From an uncultured Alphaproteobacteria bacterium (GTDB lineage: Bacteria; Pseudomonadota; Alphaproteobacteria; Rhizobiales; Beijerinckiaceae), in contig CALCZO010000081.1 of assembly GCA_937903315.1 (NCBI GenBank), positions 1 through 6,466 on the forward strand: DNA of 6,466 nucleotides, read 5' to 3'. The notes beneath the pieces are model-generated. The model did not search any database. It saw nothing but the letters and a program-made list of their open reading frames with translations, and had not been told where the DNA came from. Both the position numbers and the translations under genes were made by a program. How positions within the stretch are numbered: position 1 is the first letter of the stretch; the number at the start of each line of letters is the position of its first letter. Of this stretch, positions 6,047 through 6,466 are shown one piece after another.

Positions 6047-6296
6047 TCAAGGCGGTAACAGAGGCGGCGTGCGAGTCAAGGAATCCGCCCGTTCCCGGCA
6101 ATCATTATTTTCGACGCCAACCGGTCAAAAACGTCGAACTGCGGTGTTGCATCATGGAGAGCAATGTGTTTCACACACAAACTGAAGGGTATCGTCGAAT
6201 TTTTGCATAGCGGGTTGCGGTCAGCCGGTTTCGGGTTGTCATGCCCCCATAAACGAGATGCGGGAGCGGTTTGGTCTCATGGTCGGCACAGATCGT
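6047..6296. other. Divergent intergenic region between ialB and coxB
   Basis: About 250 nt with visibly lower GC than the flanking genes, especially 6100-6210. It must hold the promoters of both ialB (minus) and coxB (plus). I see a tentative ialB promoter (6128-6101) but no convincing -35/-10 pair for coxB. A short imperfect inverted repeat, TGTG-TTTC-ACACA, lies near 6165-6177. The only small reading frame (6154-6210, 18 codons plus stop) has no ribosome site and is not called. No RNA gene or terminator is apparent. Confidence 0.6.
6101..6128 (-). promoter_or_regulatory. Possible promoter of the ialB-lipoprotein pair
   Basis: On the minus strand TTGACC (6128-6123) is followed after 16 nt by AATGAT (6106-6101), a four-of-six match to a generic -10, in a locally AT-richer stretch. 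It would place the transcript start near 6095, about 50-75 nt ahead of the candidate start codons. The -10 does not match the alphaproteobacterial form well, so this is tentative. Confidence 0.35.
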
Positions 6297-6466
6297 ATGA
6301 TGAATAAGGCGGTTTTTCGGCCCGTTCTTGGGCTGATGGCCTGGGGAGCGACGACGTGCGCGGTTCTGGCAGGCGAAGGCCTGCCGCAGCCGTGGCAGAA
6401 GGGTCTGCAGGCGCCGGTGACGCCGGTGGCGCAGAACATCAACAGTTTCCACGACCTGCTGTTGTG
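6297..6466 (+). CDS. coxB: Cytochrome c oxidase subunit II, N-terminal fragment (cut by window edge)
   Basis: The reading frame runs off the right edge after 56 codons. It starts MMNKAVFRPVLGLMAWGATT, followed by a hydrophobic stretch to VLAGEG that looks like a cleaved signal peptide. It then has GLPQPWQKGLQAPVTPVAQN and INSFHDLLL, the mature N terminus typical of alphaproteobacterial aa3-type oxidase subunit II just before its first transmembrane helix. The CuA centre and both helices lie outside the window, so they cannot be checked. The start is uncertain: ATGs at 6258, 6279, 6297 and 6300 are all in frame and none has a strong ribosome site; 6297 or 6300 gives the most normal signal peptide. 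The rest of a cox operon would be expected to the right. It is divergent from ialB. Confidence 0.88.
   Translation, partial: MMNKAVFRPVLGLMAWGATTCAVLAGEGLPQPWQKGLQAPVTPVAQNINSFHDLLL

Noticed and set aside
6154..6210. 18-codon plus-strand leader-like frame upstream of coxB
   Set aside because: It has no Shine-Dalgarno, no run of regulatory codons and no attached terminator, so a chance frame is the simpler reading.
6171..6452. 93-codon minus-strand frame at the right edge
   Set aside because: It is antisense to the coxB signal peptide and mature N terminus, which are recognisable. No ribosome site or family signature was seen.

Overview
The window is GC-rich, densely coded DNA from an alphaproteobacterium, most likely of the Hyphomicrobiales (Rhizobiales) type. 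This rests on four points: a predicted IalB-family periplasmic protein, a promoter of the alphaproteobacterial TTGAC/GCTAnAwC style, an aa3-type cytochrome c oxidase subunit II start, and the gcvT-gcvH-gcvPA-gcvPB order with a two-gene P-protein. The genus cannot be fixed from the sequence alone.

Layout, left to right. Positions 1-23 hold a rho-independent terminator for a plus-strand gene lying off the left edge. A perfect palindrome (45-66) sits just beyond the end of the minus-strand operon. Positions 72-4533 (minus strand) are the complete glycine cleavage operon, transcribed right to left: gcvT (4533-3391), gcvH (3355-2984), gcvPA (2971-1631) and gcvPB (1631-72). Its leader (about 4534-4833) carries a tandem-aptamer glycine riboswitch (4767-4591), a housekeeping-type promoter (4816-4788) and a strong ribosome site that supports a TTG start for gcvT. 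Upstream, on the same strand, lie two envelope genes 7 nt apart: an IalB-family periplasmic protein (6046-5459) and an unrecognised lipoprotein (5451-4834). A divergent intergenic region of about 250 bases separates ialB from the start of coxB (plus strand, from 6297), which runs off the right edge.

How the parts work together. The P-protein (GcvPA plus GcvPB, PLP-dependent) decarboxylates glycine and passes the aminomethyl group to the lipoyl arm of GcvH. GcvT then releases ammonia and transfers the one-carbon unit to tetrahydrofolate. The L-protein (dihydrolipoamide dehydrogenase) is not in the window. The riboswitch senses glycine and probably switches the operon on when glycine is abundant. 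The envelope pair and coxB form a separate functional block.

Most of the window is well-known biology. The least explained element is the small lipoprotein paired with the IalB-like protein and set back to back with the cytochrome oxidase locus. I saw no mobile element, CRISPR array, tRNA or rRNA, and no sign of a wholly new system.
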